A stretch of DNA of 57,358 bases from Verrucomicrobiota bacterium (GTDB taxonomy: Bacteria > Verrucomicrobiota > Verrucomicrobiia > Chthoniobacterales > UBA10450): assembly GCA_003219695.1 (NCBI GenBank), contig QHQA01000066.1, positions 5,741 to 63,098 on the forward strand, given 5' to 3'. Below the pieces are notes generated by a model. It did not search any database and was not told where the DNA came from. It worked only from the letters and a program-made list of their open reading frames with translations. Made by a program: the position numbers and the translations under genes. Positions 30,975 through 39,101 of this stretch are shown here, in pieces. Each line of letters starts with the position of its first letter. Position 1 is the stretch's first letter.

Positions 30975-33617
30975 CTATTCGTCCCTCTCGCCCGACGGCC
31001 GCGCTGCCGATTTCAACAGCGTGTCTTCTTCGCTTTCCTGGTCGAGCGGTTTGACGGGTATCGCGCGCCGGATCTCGACCGGCTGCTTCTCTTGCGGTTG
31101 GACGGGAATTGCTTTGCGAATCTCGGGAGTGGGTTCTGCCGATTCAGTATTCGACTGGTTTTGGCCTGTGGCCTTGCTTGCCGTCTTTACCTCACTCGCA
31201 TCAGCGGCGCTCTTGCTCTTTTGATTTTCGGCCGTTTCCGTTGCCGGCTGCGGTGTTGGCTCGGGCTTCGGTGTCGGCTTGAGTGAATTGTAGGGGTCCT
31301 TGTCAGCTACCAACGTCGGACTTTTGATCGCGATTGGGAGGACTTCACTCAGGTCCACGGCCAGAGACGCGCGGGGCAAATCAGCGGATGGAAACTCGCG
31401 AGCGAGGCGCACGCGCGGTTCGCCGTGGACGTTGCAGGGTTCGGTAGGCGCTTGCGCTGGCGTAGCAATCTCCATGTATGTGGTGCGGCGCTCGACCGTT
31501 TCGCCGTCCGCCGTTGTCACCGCGTCATAACATTTATCCGTGGCCAGCAACCCGGACCTCGAGCAAATCTCAATCTGCTTCAGGTTCGCTGGCTGTTTAA
31601 TTTCTCGGGGCGGATAACTCCAGGCGGCGGCATTCATAATGTCCACCCAGATCGGCAGCGCCAGGTCGCGCCCGAACGCGCCGCGATAAATTTTCTGTGG
31701 CTTGTCGAAACCCGTCCAGACTGCGCAGGTGAAATTGGAATCGTAACCGGCAAACAGCGCATCGGTAAAATCGTAAGCAGTGCCGGTTTTACCGGCCGCC
31801 GGCATTTTCTTCAGACCAAAATCTGTAAAAGCAGCTTTGCCTGTTCCTAATCGAAGCGCGTCTGCGAGACAGGAGTGCACTTCATAGGCGATCTCCGGTT
31901 TGAGGACTATTTTCCGGATGCTCTGCTGCTTCGCGTCCCAGACCAGCGTCCCATCCTTCTCCTCGATGCGCTCCAAAATGTGCGGCGCGTTTGGTCGCCA
32001 GCCGCCATTCGGGAAAATCGTGTATGCGAGCGCCAGCTCGGCCAGAGTGACCTCGCTGCTGCCCAGAAACGTCGCAGGATACGGGCGAAGCGGGGAACGA
32101 ATGCCCGCCAATGAGCAGAGCTGCAACACCGCATCGACTCCGGCGTTCATTCCGACGCGGACGGTTGCACCATCTTTTGATTTGACCAGCGCCTGCCTGG
32201 CCGTCATTGCGCCTTCGTAACGGTTCTCAGCGCTTTCCGGGCCCCACTCGCCCAGAATTCCCGTTGTGCCGCCGATCATGACCGCGCGATTATCCAGCGG
32301 CGAATCTTCCACCAGCGATCCGGGATACATCCCTTTGTCGAAAGCTGCCGCATAAACAAATGGCAACATGGCCGTGCCCGCGGGCCGACGAGCTTGTAAC
32401 GCGCGATTGTATTGGTTGTGCTCGAAATCGCGCCCGCCCACCAACACCAGAATGTCACCCGTGGCATTATCGAGGCCAATGACTGCGCCTTGCAGATACT
32501 CGGGCGCAGGCTGTTCACCCATCGTGCCGTTTGCCTTCGCTTTACGAAACAATGCCGCATAGTCGGCATAAGTTTGATGATTGTAACCGCGACGCTGTTC
32601 GACCTGTTCGAGATGAGTCCGGAGCGCATCCTCGGCAATCTTTTGAAGATCGACGTCGATGGTGGTGTGAATGCGATAGCCTTCGTTGATTGCGCGGTCC
32701 CAGCCCACTGCTGCGATGACTTGCTGACGGATGTAATCGACTGCGTAGGTCTGCCCCTGCGCGTTTTGCCGGCTGCCGACCACGATCTTTTCCGCGCGCG
32801 CAGTCGCGCATCGTTCCCGGCTGATGAATCCCAGATCGCGCATCCGATCGAGCGCGTAATCGCGCGCCTCGCGTGAATTGCCGCGATCCGCCCACGGCGA
32901 CAATCGGTTTGGGCTTTTGATCAGGCCAGCCAGCGTCGCGCACTCCGCCAGGGTCATCTCCCGCGCAGACTTGCCGAAGTACCCGCGCGCGGCTGCCTCC
33001 GCCCCGTATAATCCGCCGCCGAAATAGATGCGGTTCAGATACAGCTCCATGATTTTTTGTTTGCCGAACTGCTGTTCGATTCGTTGCGCCAGAAAAATCT
33101 CGAGCAGCTTGCGGCGAAGCGTTCTTTCTTTGAGCGAAAAACTGTTGCGCGCCAGTTGCTGCGTAATGGTGCTCGCGCCCTGGCGCACATGGCCTGCGGT
33201 CAAGTTCTTGAGCGCAGCGCGGATGATCCCGAACAAATCGTAGCCGTGGTGCTGGTAAAATTTTGCGTCCTCGACGGCAACGACGGCGTTGACGAGATCC
33301 TGAGGCAACTGATCATACGGAACCGTCTCGCGGTTCTCAACGTAGATTTGGCCGAAGATTTTGCCGTTGCGGTCCAGAATTACGCTGGCTGATTCCATTT
33401 GTTCGAGCTTGTTTAAATCGAACCTCGTGGCCTGCGCCTTGAGGTCGGCGACGAGGCTGGAGACGTAAACTGCGCCGACCACGACCAGCACCGCAACGAC
33501 TGCGACGGGAATATAAAACCACGGTCTGAAGTACCAGGGCGGTCGAAAGCGGTAGCCCGGTGGGGGCCTCAGATATGTGGTAGTCGGTCTCAAGTTACAA
33601 ATAAACCGGTCGCGCAA
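30975..33617 (-). CDS. Class A penicillin-binding protein with substituted transpeptidase motifs
   Basis: About 880 aa. A Pro-rich cytoplasmic start, one TM helix (YIPVAVVAVLVVVGAVYV), a GT51 transglycosylase with catalytic VEDAKFYQHHG (E116) and QGASTITQQLARN (146-158), then a transpeptidase-like domain. Where active PBPs have SxxK, this one reads PAGTAMLPF: Thr415 for the Ser and Leu418 for the Lys. SxN is SKD (480-482); KTGT (610-613) is kept. Glycan polymerisation is expected, acylation is not. The tail repeats EIRKAIPVQP/EIRRAIPVKP. The start is uncertain (TTG 33617). Confidence 0.9.
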   Translation of the reverse strand: MRDRFICNLRPTTTYLRPPPGYRFRPPWYFRPWFYIPVAVVAVLVVVGAVYVSSLVADLKAQATRFDLNKLEQMESASVILDRNGKIFGQIYVENRETVPYDQLPQDLVNAVVAVEDAKFYQHHGYDLFGIIRAALKNLTAGHVRQGASTITQQLARNSFSLKERTLRRKLLEIFLAQRIEQQFGKQKIMELYLNRIYFGGGLYGAEAAARGYFGKSAREMTLAECATLAGLIKSPNRLSPWADRGNSREARDYALDRMRDLGFISRERCATARAEKIVVGSRQNAQGQTYAVDYIRQQVIAAVGWDRAINEGYRIHTTIDVDLQKIAEDALRTHLEQVEQRRGYNHQTYADYAALFRKAKANGTMGEQPAPEYLQGAVIGLDNATGDILVLVGGRDFEHNQYNRALQARRPAGTAMLPFVYAAAFDKGMYPGSLVEDSPLDNRAVMIGGTTGILGEWGPESAENRYEGAMTARQALVKSKDGATVRVGMNAGVDAVLQLCSLAGIRSPLRPYPATFLGSSEVTLAELALAYTIFPNGGWRPNAPHILERIEEKDGTLVWDAKQQSIRKIVLKPEIAYEVHSCLADALRLGTGKAAFTDFGLKKMPAAGKTGTAYDFTDALFAGYDSNFTCAVWTGFDKPQKIYRGAFGRDLALPIWVDIMNAAAWSYPPREIKQPANLKQIEICSRSGLLATDKCYDAVTTADGETVERRTTYMEIATPAQAPTEPCNVHGEPRVRLAREFPSADLPRASLAVDLSEVLPIAIKSPTLVADKDPYNSLKPTPKPEPTPQPATETAENQKSKSAADASEVKTASKATGQNQSNTESAEPTPEIRKAIPVQPQEKQPVEIRRAIPVKPLDQESEEDTLLKSAARPSGERDE

Positions 33618-33628
33618 CTTAGGTCGTT

Positions 33629-33668
33629 CAGTTGACGATTCAACGATTTAACGATTTAACGATTTAAC
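33629..33668. repeat. Tandem octamers GATTYAAC next to a start codon
   Basis: GATTCAAC once and GATTTAAC three times in exact 8-bp register (33637-33668), preceded by a looser CAGTTGAC. ATG 33671 of the MidA-like gene follows two bases later. It occupies the 53-bp divergent gap between that gene and the PBP. Confidence 0.85.
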
Positions 33669-33670
33669 GA

Positions 33671-34771
33671 ATGAACACCGGCAGTCCTGTTCTGGTCGAA
33701 TTCATCCGCTCGGAAATCCGCAAGCACGGCCCTCAATCATTCGCCTGGTTCATGCAACAGGCGCTCTATCATCCGGAGCATGGATATTATTCCTCTGGCC
33801 GGTGCGCGATCGGGAGGAAAGGCGATTATTTTACGAACGTCAGTGTCGGTTCGCTTTTCGGTCAACTACTGGGCGCGCAATTCGCCGAAATCTGGGAACG
33901 ACTCGGTAAAATCGATGACATTGTGATTGTCGAACAAGGCGCACACGATGGGCAGTTCGCGCGCGACGTTCTCCAATCGGTGCAGAAACGCGCGCCGGGA
34001 TTCTTCGAAGCTTTGCGCTACCGAATCGTCGAGCCATTTCCGATTTTGCAACAGCGACAACAGCGAACGCTGGAAGGATTTCGCGAGAAAGTTGAGTGGC
34101 GCGATTCGCTGCAACCTTTCGTGGGCGTCCATTTTTCCAATGAACTGCTCGACGCCATGCCTGTGCGCTTGATCGGGGATGGCAAAGAGAAGTTCGTCGG
34201 TCTGGACGGCGACAAATTTGTTTTCGTTGAGCGCCCGCTTTCCCAGGGAAAAGACGCCTTCAATCGAGCCGCGCTTGATTGGGTGGATCAGGTCGCAGCG
34301 AACTTGCACCGCGGTTATGTGATCGCGGTCGATTACGGACATTCGGGCGACGAATTTCAGGGCAATCTTCATGTCCGGGCGCAGCATCGGCATCTCGATT
34401 CACCATTCGACCAAATTGGATATGCCGACATCACGACGCACGTTCATTGGCAAAGCATCGTCGAGCGCGCGCAGTCAAACGGATTGCGCATCGCGGGATT
34501 CGCTGATCAACATCATTTCCTGACCGGGATCGTTTCTACCTGGCCAGACTTGCTCCAAGCCCGCCCGGAAAACTCGACTGCTTTAAGCAATCAAGTTTTC
34601 AACGCCGGCGTTGATCGTCGAATCAAGCGGCAACTCCAAACGCTGCTCCATCCAGAACTGCTCGGCCGCGCCTTTCAGGTGATCGCACTTGAAAAAGATT
34701 CCGGAGCGCCTCGGTTGGCAGGCTTCAAATTTGGCCGGGACCCGAAATCAGAGCTGGGACTCATCGAATAG
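33671..34771 (+). CDS. MidA/NDUFAF7-type SAM-dependent methyltransferase
   Basis: 366 aa. FAWFMQQALYHPEHGYYSSG and GRKGDYFTNVSVGSLFGQLL open the domain; IVEQGAHDGQFARDVL stands for the SAM-binding GxGxG loop, VGVHFSNELLDAMPVRL and VIAVDYGHSGDEF are family blocks. The eukaryotic homologue methylates an arginine of complex I subunit NDUFS2; bacterial targets are unknown. The glycine loop (EQGAHDG) is variant. The start codon abuts an octamer array. Confidence 0.88.
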   Translation: MNTGSPVLVEFIRSEIRKHGPQSFAWFMQQALYHPEHGYYSSGRCAIGRKGDYFTNVSVGSLFGQLLGAQFAEIWERLGKIDDIVIVEQGAHDGQFARDVLQSVQKRAPGFFEALRYRIVEPFPILQQRQQRTLEGFREKVEWRDSLQPFVGVHFSNELLDAMPVRLIGDGKEKFVGLDGDKFVFVERPLSQGKDAFNRAALDWVDQVAANLHRGYVIAVDYGHSGDEFQGNLHVRAQHRHLDSPFDQIGYADITTHVHWQSIVERAQSNGLRIAGFADQHHFLTGIVSTWPDLLQARPENSTALSNQVFNAGVDRRIKRQLQTLLHPELLGRAFQVIALEKDSGAPRLAGFKFGRDPKSELGLIE

Positions 34772-34808
34772 AAAAAGTCGAATTTCAGCCTTTTGCAGCG
34801 CTAACGGT

Positions 34809-34849
34809 AGAGTGGCCGCGCACTTTCGGCGGACTGAGAACGCCACTCC
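34809..34849. repeat. GAGTGGC...GCCACTC palindromic element
   Basis: GAGTGGC at 34810-34816 and GCCACTC at 34842-34848 enclose a GC-rich spacer. It lies between the convergent MidA-like and fdhD genes and may terminate both. Confidence 0.5.
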
Positions 34850-34878
34850 TTGGTTTTGCTTTGCTGCGTTTAAGCCGA

Positions 34879-35685
34879 TTATCGATCCAAGATTACGCGC
34901 TCGACGTGCGCGTAGATGTTGAACGACGGCGGACGTAAAAACCCGATCAATGTCTGATTGCTTTCTCGCGCAAAACTCACTGCGAGCGTAGAAGGCGCAG
35001 AGACAGCAGCTACAATGGGAATCCCCGCAGCCAGCGCCTTTTGCACGATTTCGAAAGAAGCGCGTCCACTGACGAGAAGAATATGTCCATCCAGCGGCAA
35101 AGAATCGTCGAGCAATGCGCGGCCGATGACTTTATCCACCGCGTTGTGACGGCCAATGTCTTCTCGAACGATTTTCAATTCACCGTTCGCATCGAAAATT
35201 CCAGCAGCGTGAATCCCGCCGGTGCGCGCGAAATCGCTTTGAGCGTTTCGCAGTTTTTCTGGAAGCGAAAGCAATGTGTCGATGTCGATCCGGATTTCTT
35301 TCGATGTTATTGCCGGGAAATTTTGTCGGATCGCGTCGATGCTGGTTTTGCCGCATAACCCGCAACTGCTGGAGATCGTTCCGAAGCGTTGCGCTGAATT
35401 CAGTTTCAATTTCACGCCGTCCTTGAGATCGATCATCACTCTGTTATCGCGATCTGCCGAAATCTGCGCGATCTCGTCGCGCATCCGGACAATTGCCTCT
35501 GAAACCAAAAATCCGGCGGCAAGCTCTTCGTCGTGACCTGGCGTCCGCATTGTGGTGGCAACGGTCTTGCGGCCGATGCGAATTTCCAGCGGCTCCTCGA
35601 TCGTCAGATCGTCCGGCAAATACTCCATCTCGCCGTCGCGTTTTCGCCGGATAATCTTTTGCGAATCAATCCCGCTATTGTTCAT
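34879..35685 (-). CDS. fdhD: FdhD sulfurtransferase for molybdenum cofactor
   Basis: 268 aa from ATG 35685. SSSCGLCGKTS holds the CxxC whose cysteines pass sulfur from IscS to the bis-MGD cofactor of formate dehydrogenases; DFARTGGIHAAGIF, EDIGRHNAVDKVIG and LLVSGRASFEIVQKA are further FdhD signatures. It is divergent from the MOSC gene with 26 bp between starts, so they likely share a control region; mobA follows the MOSC gene. The client oxidoreductase is not in the window. Confidence 0.95.
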   Translation of the reverse strand: MNNSGIDSQKIIRRKRDGEMEYLPDDLTIEEPLEIRIGRKTVATTMRTPGHDEELAAGFLVSEAIVRMRDEIAQISADRDNRVMIDLKDGVKLKLNSAQRFGTISSSCGLCGKTSIDAIRQNFPAITSKEIRIDIDTLLSLPEKLRNAQSDFARTGGIHAAGIFDANGELKIVREDIGRHNAVDKVIGRALLDDSLPLDGHILLVSGRASFEIVQKALAAGIPIVAAVSAPSTLAVSFARESNQTLIGFLRPPSFNIYAHVERVILDR

Positions 35686-35711
35686 GTGAAACGAACCGCC
35701 CAAATGTTATC

Positions 35712-36266
35712 ATGGGTGCAGTGGAAATCTGTCATCTTTACGTTTCGCCGGGACACAATTTTGTCGGGCATCACGGGCGGGAGCCGGATGCGTATCCCAT
35801 GATCGAAGTGGCCGAGCTCGAATGTGTGCCCGGGCGCGGGCTTCGCGGCGATCGCTATTTCGATTTTAAAGACGATTACAAAGGCCAGATCACTTTCTTT
35901 TCGCTGGAAGTTTTCGATGAACTTTGCGGCGCGCTGCAAATTCATGACTGCTCGCCTGCTCTGGCGCGGCGCAATGTGATCACTCGCGGCGTCGATCTGA
36001 ACGAATTGGTCGGCCAGGAATTCGAAATTAAGGGTGTTCGCTTTTACGGAACGCAGGAATGCGCGCCATGTTACTGGATGGATCGCGCGCTTGCGCCCGG
36101 TGCACACGAATTCCTGAAAGGTCATGGCGGATTGCGCGCGAAAATTTTGAGCGACGGCAGATTGCGCTCCACTGCGCAAATTGTAACTCAGGCATCCTGT
36201 CCGCCACAGGACGGACTCGCTGCGGCGAGCCTGACTGATCGGACAGGCTTCCAGGCTGGAGCTTAA
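35712..36266 (+). CDS. MOSC-domain protein with repeat-derived tail
   Basis: 184 aa. ARRNVITRGVDLNELVGQEF and FYGTQECAPCYWMDRAL, with the conserved Cys, identify the MOSC fold of molybdenum cofactor sulfurases/carriers. Homology should end near RAKILSDGRL; the last ~30 residues (QASCPPQDGLAAASL and on) are encoded by a palindromic repeat. Divergent from fdhD and upstream of mobA, forming a molybdenum cofactor cluster. Confidence 0.85.
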   Translation: MGAVEICHLYVSPGHNFVGHHGREPDAYPMIEVAELECVPGRGLRGDRYFDFKDDYKGQITFFSLEVFDELCGALQIHDCSPALARRNVITRGVDLNELVGQEFEIKGVRFYGTQECAPCYWMDRALAPGAHEFLKGHGGLRAKILSDGRLRSTAQIVTQASCPPQDGLAAASLTDRTGFQAGA

Positions 36267-36312
36267 GTGCAGGCAGGATGCCCGCACGACGAGACAGCCA
36301 AGATGGCTGTGT
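36190..36312. repeat. Multi-hairpin palindromic element over MOSC 3' end and mobA leader
   Basis: TCCTGT-CCGCC-ACAGGA (36195-36211), CTCGC-TGCG-GCGAG (36216-36229) and ACAGCC-AAGAT-GGCTGT (36294-36310) follow one another, together with GGCATCC and GGATGCC inverted words. It begins inside the MOSC reading frame and stops four bases before the mobA ATG. Confidence 0.65.
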
Positions 36313-36316
36313 TACG

Positions 36317-36877
36317 ATGAACATCAGCGTCGTCTTGCTTGCCGGCGGTGAATCACGCCGCATGGGCAGGGACAAAGCGACACTTGTGTTTCGCGGAAAA
36401 CCGCTCTGGGAGATTCAACTGAATCGGCTGCGGAGATTGAACCCGGCAGAAATCTTCGTTTCTGCACGAACCGATCCCGCCTGGCGGCCTGACGACGTTC
36501 AATTCGTTGGAGACGAGCGGCCATCACGTGGCCCGCTTGGCGGCATCGCTGCTGCGCTGGCGCGGATGCGCACCAAACATCTGCTCGCGCTCGCCATCGA
36601 CATGCCGTGGATGACTGAAAGGTACCTGAAGTTCCTTTGCGCTCAGATTGAGCCTGGTCGCGGCGTTCTTCCAAAGATCGGCAACCGCGCTGAACCGTTG
36701 GCGGCAATTTATCCCCGAGAGGCGGGTGCCGAGTTTCGCGCCGCGTTGGCAGGCACCGATTTTTCATTGCAAACCCTGGCTCGCGGCCTGGTCAAGACAG
36801 GAAAGCTCCGCGAGATCCCTGTGGGAGGAAAGGAAACGAGATTCTTTCTGAACGCGAATGAGCCGTCGGACCTGTAA
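36317..36877 (+). CDS. mobA: Molybdenum cofactor guanylyltransferase
   Basis: 186 aa. The nucleotide-binding LLAGGESRRMGRDKATL is at the N-terminus, with RGPLGGIAAAL and ALAIDMPWM (metal-binding Asp) after it. MobA attaches GMP to molybdopterin to make the bis-MGD cofactor, the form FdhD-dependent enzymes need, which fits its place beside fdhD. ATG 36317 gives the family's usual length; the leader is repeat sequence. Confidence 0.92.
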   Translation: MNISVVLLAGGESRRMGRDKATLVFRGKPLWEIQLNRLRRLNPAEIFVSARTDPAWRPDDVQFVGDERPSRGPLGGIAAALARMRTKHLLALAIDMPWMTERYLKFLCAQIEPGRGVLPKIGNRAEPLAAIYPREAGAEFRAALAGTDFSLQTLARGLVKTGKLREIPVGGKETRFFLNANEPSDL

Positions 36878-36997
36878 CTGGCCTGATGTTGCTGAGGTGG
36901 ATCGGCTTCTCTGAAGACGATGCCCATGCACCGAAAAAGCTGCTCTTGCAAATTCGGTAAGGCTGCTCAATATGTCTGCTGCGATTTGGCGATTGTG

Positions 36998-37807
36998 ATG
37001 AGACCTTCGATCTTGCGCGGCGCAGCTTTGCTTCTTTGGCTTCCGGTGTGGGTCTTCGCGGACAACAGCGTGGTGAATCTTTCACATTACGACATGGTCC
37101 GGCCGGATTTCACCGCCATGAAGAGCGAGGGAATTCTCGGGGTGATCCACGAAGCCACCTACCCGGCGTTCGAGCGCGACTCGAAATATTTGGAACGAGA
37201 ACAGGCGGCGACACGTGCCGGTCTCTTCTGGGGAGCGTATCATTACGCCAATGCAAGCGATCCCATTCGCCAGGCTGATCATTTTCTAAGCGTTGTCTCT
37301 AATGCTTGGGCGCAAGCCAATCCGGCGACGCGATCACCGGGTGTCCTGCTCGTGCTCGATTTCGAAAAGAATGGTCATTATCCCGGCGGGACGATGCGCG
37401 TTGATCAAGCGGTGGCTTTCATCGAGCGGATTCACGAGCGGACCGGCAAGTACCCGGGGATTTATTCGGGCGAATATCATGCGCGAACGAGTTTTAGCAG
37501 CCCCAGGGTGAGCACTACGGACAAGAGCATTTTAGCAAAGTGCTGGCTTTGGCTGGCAAATTATAGCAGCCAACCTCGAGCCACAGCACCGTGGGACTTT
37601 TGGAATCTATGGCAGTACTGCGGCGATGGCCGATGCAAGCTTCCGCGGTCAGCTTATCCGAAAAGTATCGCGAATGTGATCAAAGCGGAACGCAATATCT
37701 TTCGCGGAAGCCGGAGTGCGCTGGAAAGTTTCTGGCAGGCCCATTCTTGGAACCCCGGGGAAAAACCTCACCGCGAACCGGAGCGAACGCTCGCGGCCGA
37801 GTTGTAA
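36998..37807 (+). CDS. Exported GH25 lysozyme-like muramidase
   Basis: 269 aa from ATG 36998, giving a proper signal peptide (ILRGAALLLWLPVWVFADN). VVNLSHYDMVRPDFTAMK, FWGAYHYANASDP, VLLVLDFEKNGH (the catalytic Asp-x-Glu region) and YPGIYSGEYHAR follow GH25 order, and WDFWNLWQYCGDG closes the barrel. It would cleave the MurNAc-GlcNAc bond of peptidoglycan. An upstream ATG (36920) would add a Cys-rich stretch and spoil the signal. Confidence 0.85.
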   Translation: MRPSILRGAALLLWLPVWVFADNSVVNLSHYDMVRPDFTAMKSEGILGVIHEATYPAFERDSKYLEREQAATRAGLFWGAYHYANASDPIRQADHFLSVVSNAWAQANPATRSPGVLLVLDFEKNGHYPGGTMRVDQAVAFIERIHERTGKYPGIYSGEYHARTSFSSPRVSTTDKSILAKCWLWLANYSSQPRATAPWDFWNLWQYCGDGRCKLPRSAYPKSIANVIKAERNIFRGSRSALESFWQAHSWNPGEKPHREPERTLAAEL

Positions 37808-37816
37808 GACGGCGTT

Positions 37817-38989
37817 TCAAGGCGCGGCGCTTCCCGAAGTGTTCTTCGGCTGTTGTGAATTGGGCGTCCGCTGTTTCTGGATACCGCGCTGCGTGGTGAG
37901 ATAAACCGCAAAGCTGCCGAGCCAATGGCCGCCTTCGTAATGTTCGCCGGTTACTGCTGCCAGTCCGGCGCGGCGATACGCTTCTACTGTGGCTTCAAGC
38001 GCAGCGCGCCGCGGATCATCGTTAGGTAGGGCCGAGGCGATTCCTTCCAGCATCCAAGCACGACTCAAGTTCAGTCCGTCCAGATGCGCGAGCTTGGGAT
38101 CGCTCGGATCGGGTGAGACAACGACCGGCAGCCAGTTAGCTGTAGCCGACTCGCTGCGTCGAGGCGTCGTGGGAATTTGCGGCATGAAACTTCTCAGCCA
38201 TTCGGCAAACTCGTTAGGCGGGGGCATCCGGCGCATCGCATCGGCTTCGGCCAGACAGGGTGACAGAAAATCTTCACCAGATGGTTCGTGTGCGAGTGGA
38301 CAATCTTTATCGTGCAGAAAAAATTTCCGCGCCGAATCGATCAGGAGTCTTGTAAAGGGCTCGTTCGGTTTCGAGCGCGCGTAGTCCAGCATGAGACCAA
38401 GAGCAAACGCCGTCTGATCATGCTCACCAATTCGCACCGGGTGCGAAAGTTTTGGCAACCACGTTTTCAACCGCTCCACTGCGGCATCTTCGAGTGGCTT
38501 CAGGTTGGCGAGCATTTCGTGCGCTTGCGGATCATCCCACTCGCGCAGCTCTGCGCATAGCTGCAACAGCCACGCTAATCCGTATGGGCGCTCGAAGCTG
38601 GCGCGACCTTTCCCGCGAATGTATGCAGCTTCCTGCTTCAAATTTTCTGCGGTAAGGCTTTTGCGCAGCGCTTCGCGCGTCGCTCCAGCAAACGGTGCGT
38701 TTGGAAATGTGCGCAGCTGCCTAACGAGCAGCCAATGTCCATGCACTGACGAGTGCCAATCGTAACACCCGTAAAACGCCGGCGTAAGCTTTTGCGGCGG
38801 CGCGACGTCTGCGTCACTGTTCAACACATGACTGATTTTATTCGGGTACTCCTTCCCGACGCACGCCAGAGCCAGTTTTGCGAACCGCTCCGCGGCTTTC
38901 GCGTCAAATGTCGGATTTTCCTCCGCGAAAAGCCAAACCACACCGCACGACGAGATTAGGCCAATTAAAGCTAAGTTGCTCCTGCTCAT
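37817..38989 (-). CDS. DUF2891 exported protein
   Basis: 390 aa with an N-terminal hydrophobic signal (LALIGLISSCGVVWLFAEE). PAFYGCYDWHSSVHGHWLL is the DUF2891 signature, and YGLAWLLQLCAELREWDD, IGEHDQTAFALGLMLDYA, EDFLSPCLAEADAMRR and GEHYEGGHWLGSFAVYL indicate an alpha/alpha-barrel like those of sugar-processing enzymes. Activity is not established. The C-terminal tail is polar and variable. Confidence 0.88.
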   Translation of the reverse strand: MSRSNLALIGLISSCGVVWLFAEENPTFDAKAAERFAKLALACVGKEYPNKISHVLNSDADVAPPQKLTPAFYGCYDWHSSVHGHWLLVRQLRTFPNAPFAGATREALRKSLTAENLKQEAAYIRGKGRASFERPYGLAWLLQLCAELREWDDPQAHEMLANLKPLEDAAVERLKTWLPKLSHPVRIGEHDQTAFALGLMLDYARSKPNEPFTRLLIDSARKFFLHDKDCPLAHEPSGEDFLSPCLAEADAMRRMPPPNEFAEWLRSFMPQIPTTPRRSESATANWLPVVVSPDPSDPKLAHLDGLNLSRAWMLEGIASALPNDDPRRAALEATVEAYRRAGLAAVTGEHYEGGHWLGSFAVYLTTQRGIQKQRTPNSQQPKNTSGSAAP

Positions 38990-39049
38990 GCTCGTGCTCG
39001 AACCTAAGGCGAAAGCGAAGAAAGCTGCTGTATTAGCTTTGCTGAATTA

Positions 39050-39083
39050 GATGTTGGATGTTGGGCGTTCAGCGTTGGATGTT
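39050..39083. repeat. GTTGGATGTTGGGCGTTC word repeat
   Basis: On the other strand it reads AACATCCAACGCTGAACGCC and CAACATCCAACAT, the same vocabulary as the array at 49739-49771 (AACGCCC, AACGCTC, AACGTCC). It fills part of the gap between the DUF2891 and Asp-box genes. Confidence 0.6.
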
Positions 39084-39101
39084 TTCCGGTCTCTGACCCT
39101 T

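Noticed and set aside
33629-33668. Octamer array considered as a CRISPR remnant
   Set aside because: Units are 8 bp with no spacers; no cas gene is in the window.
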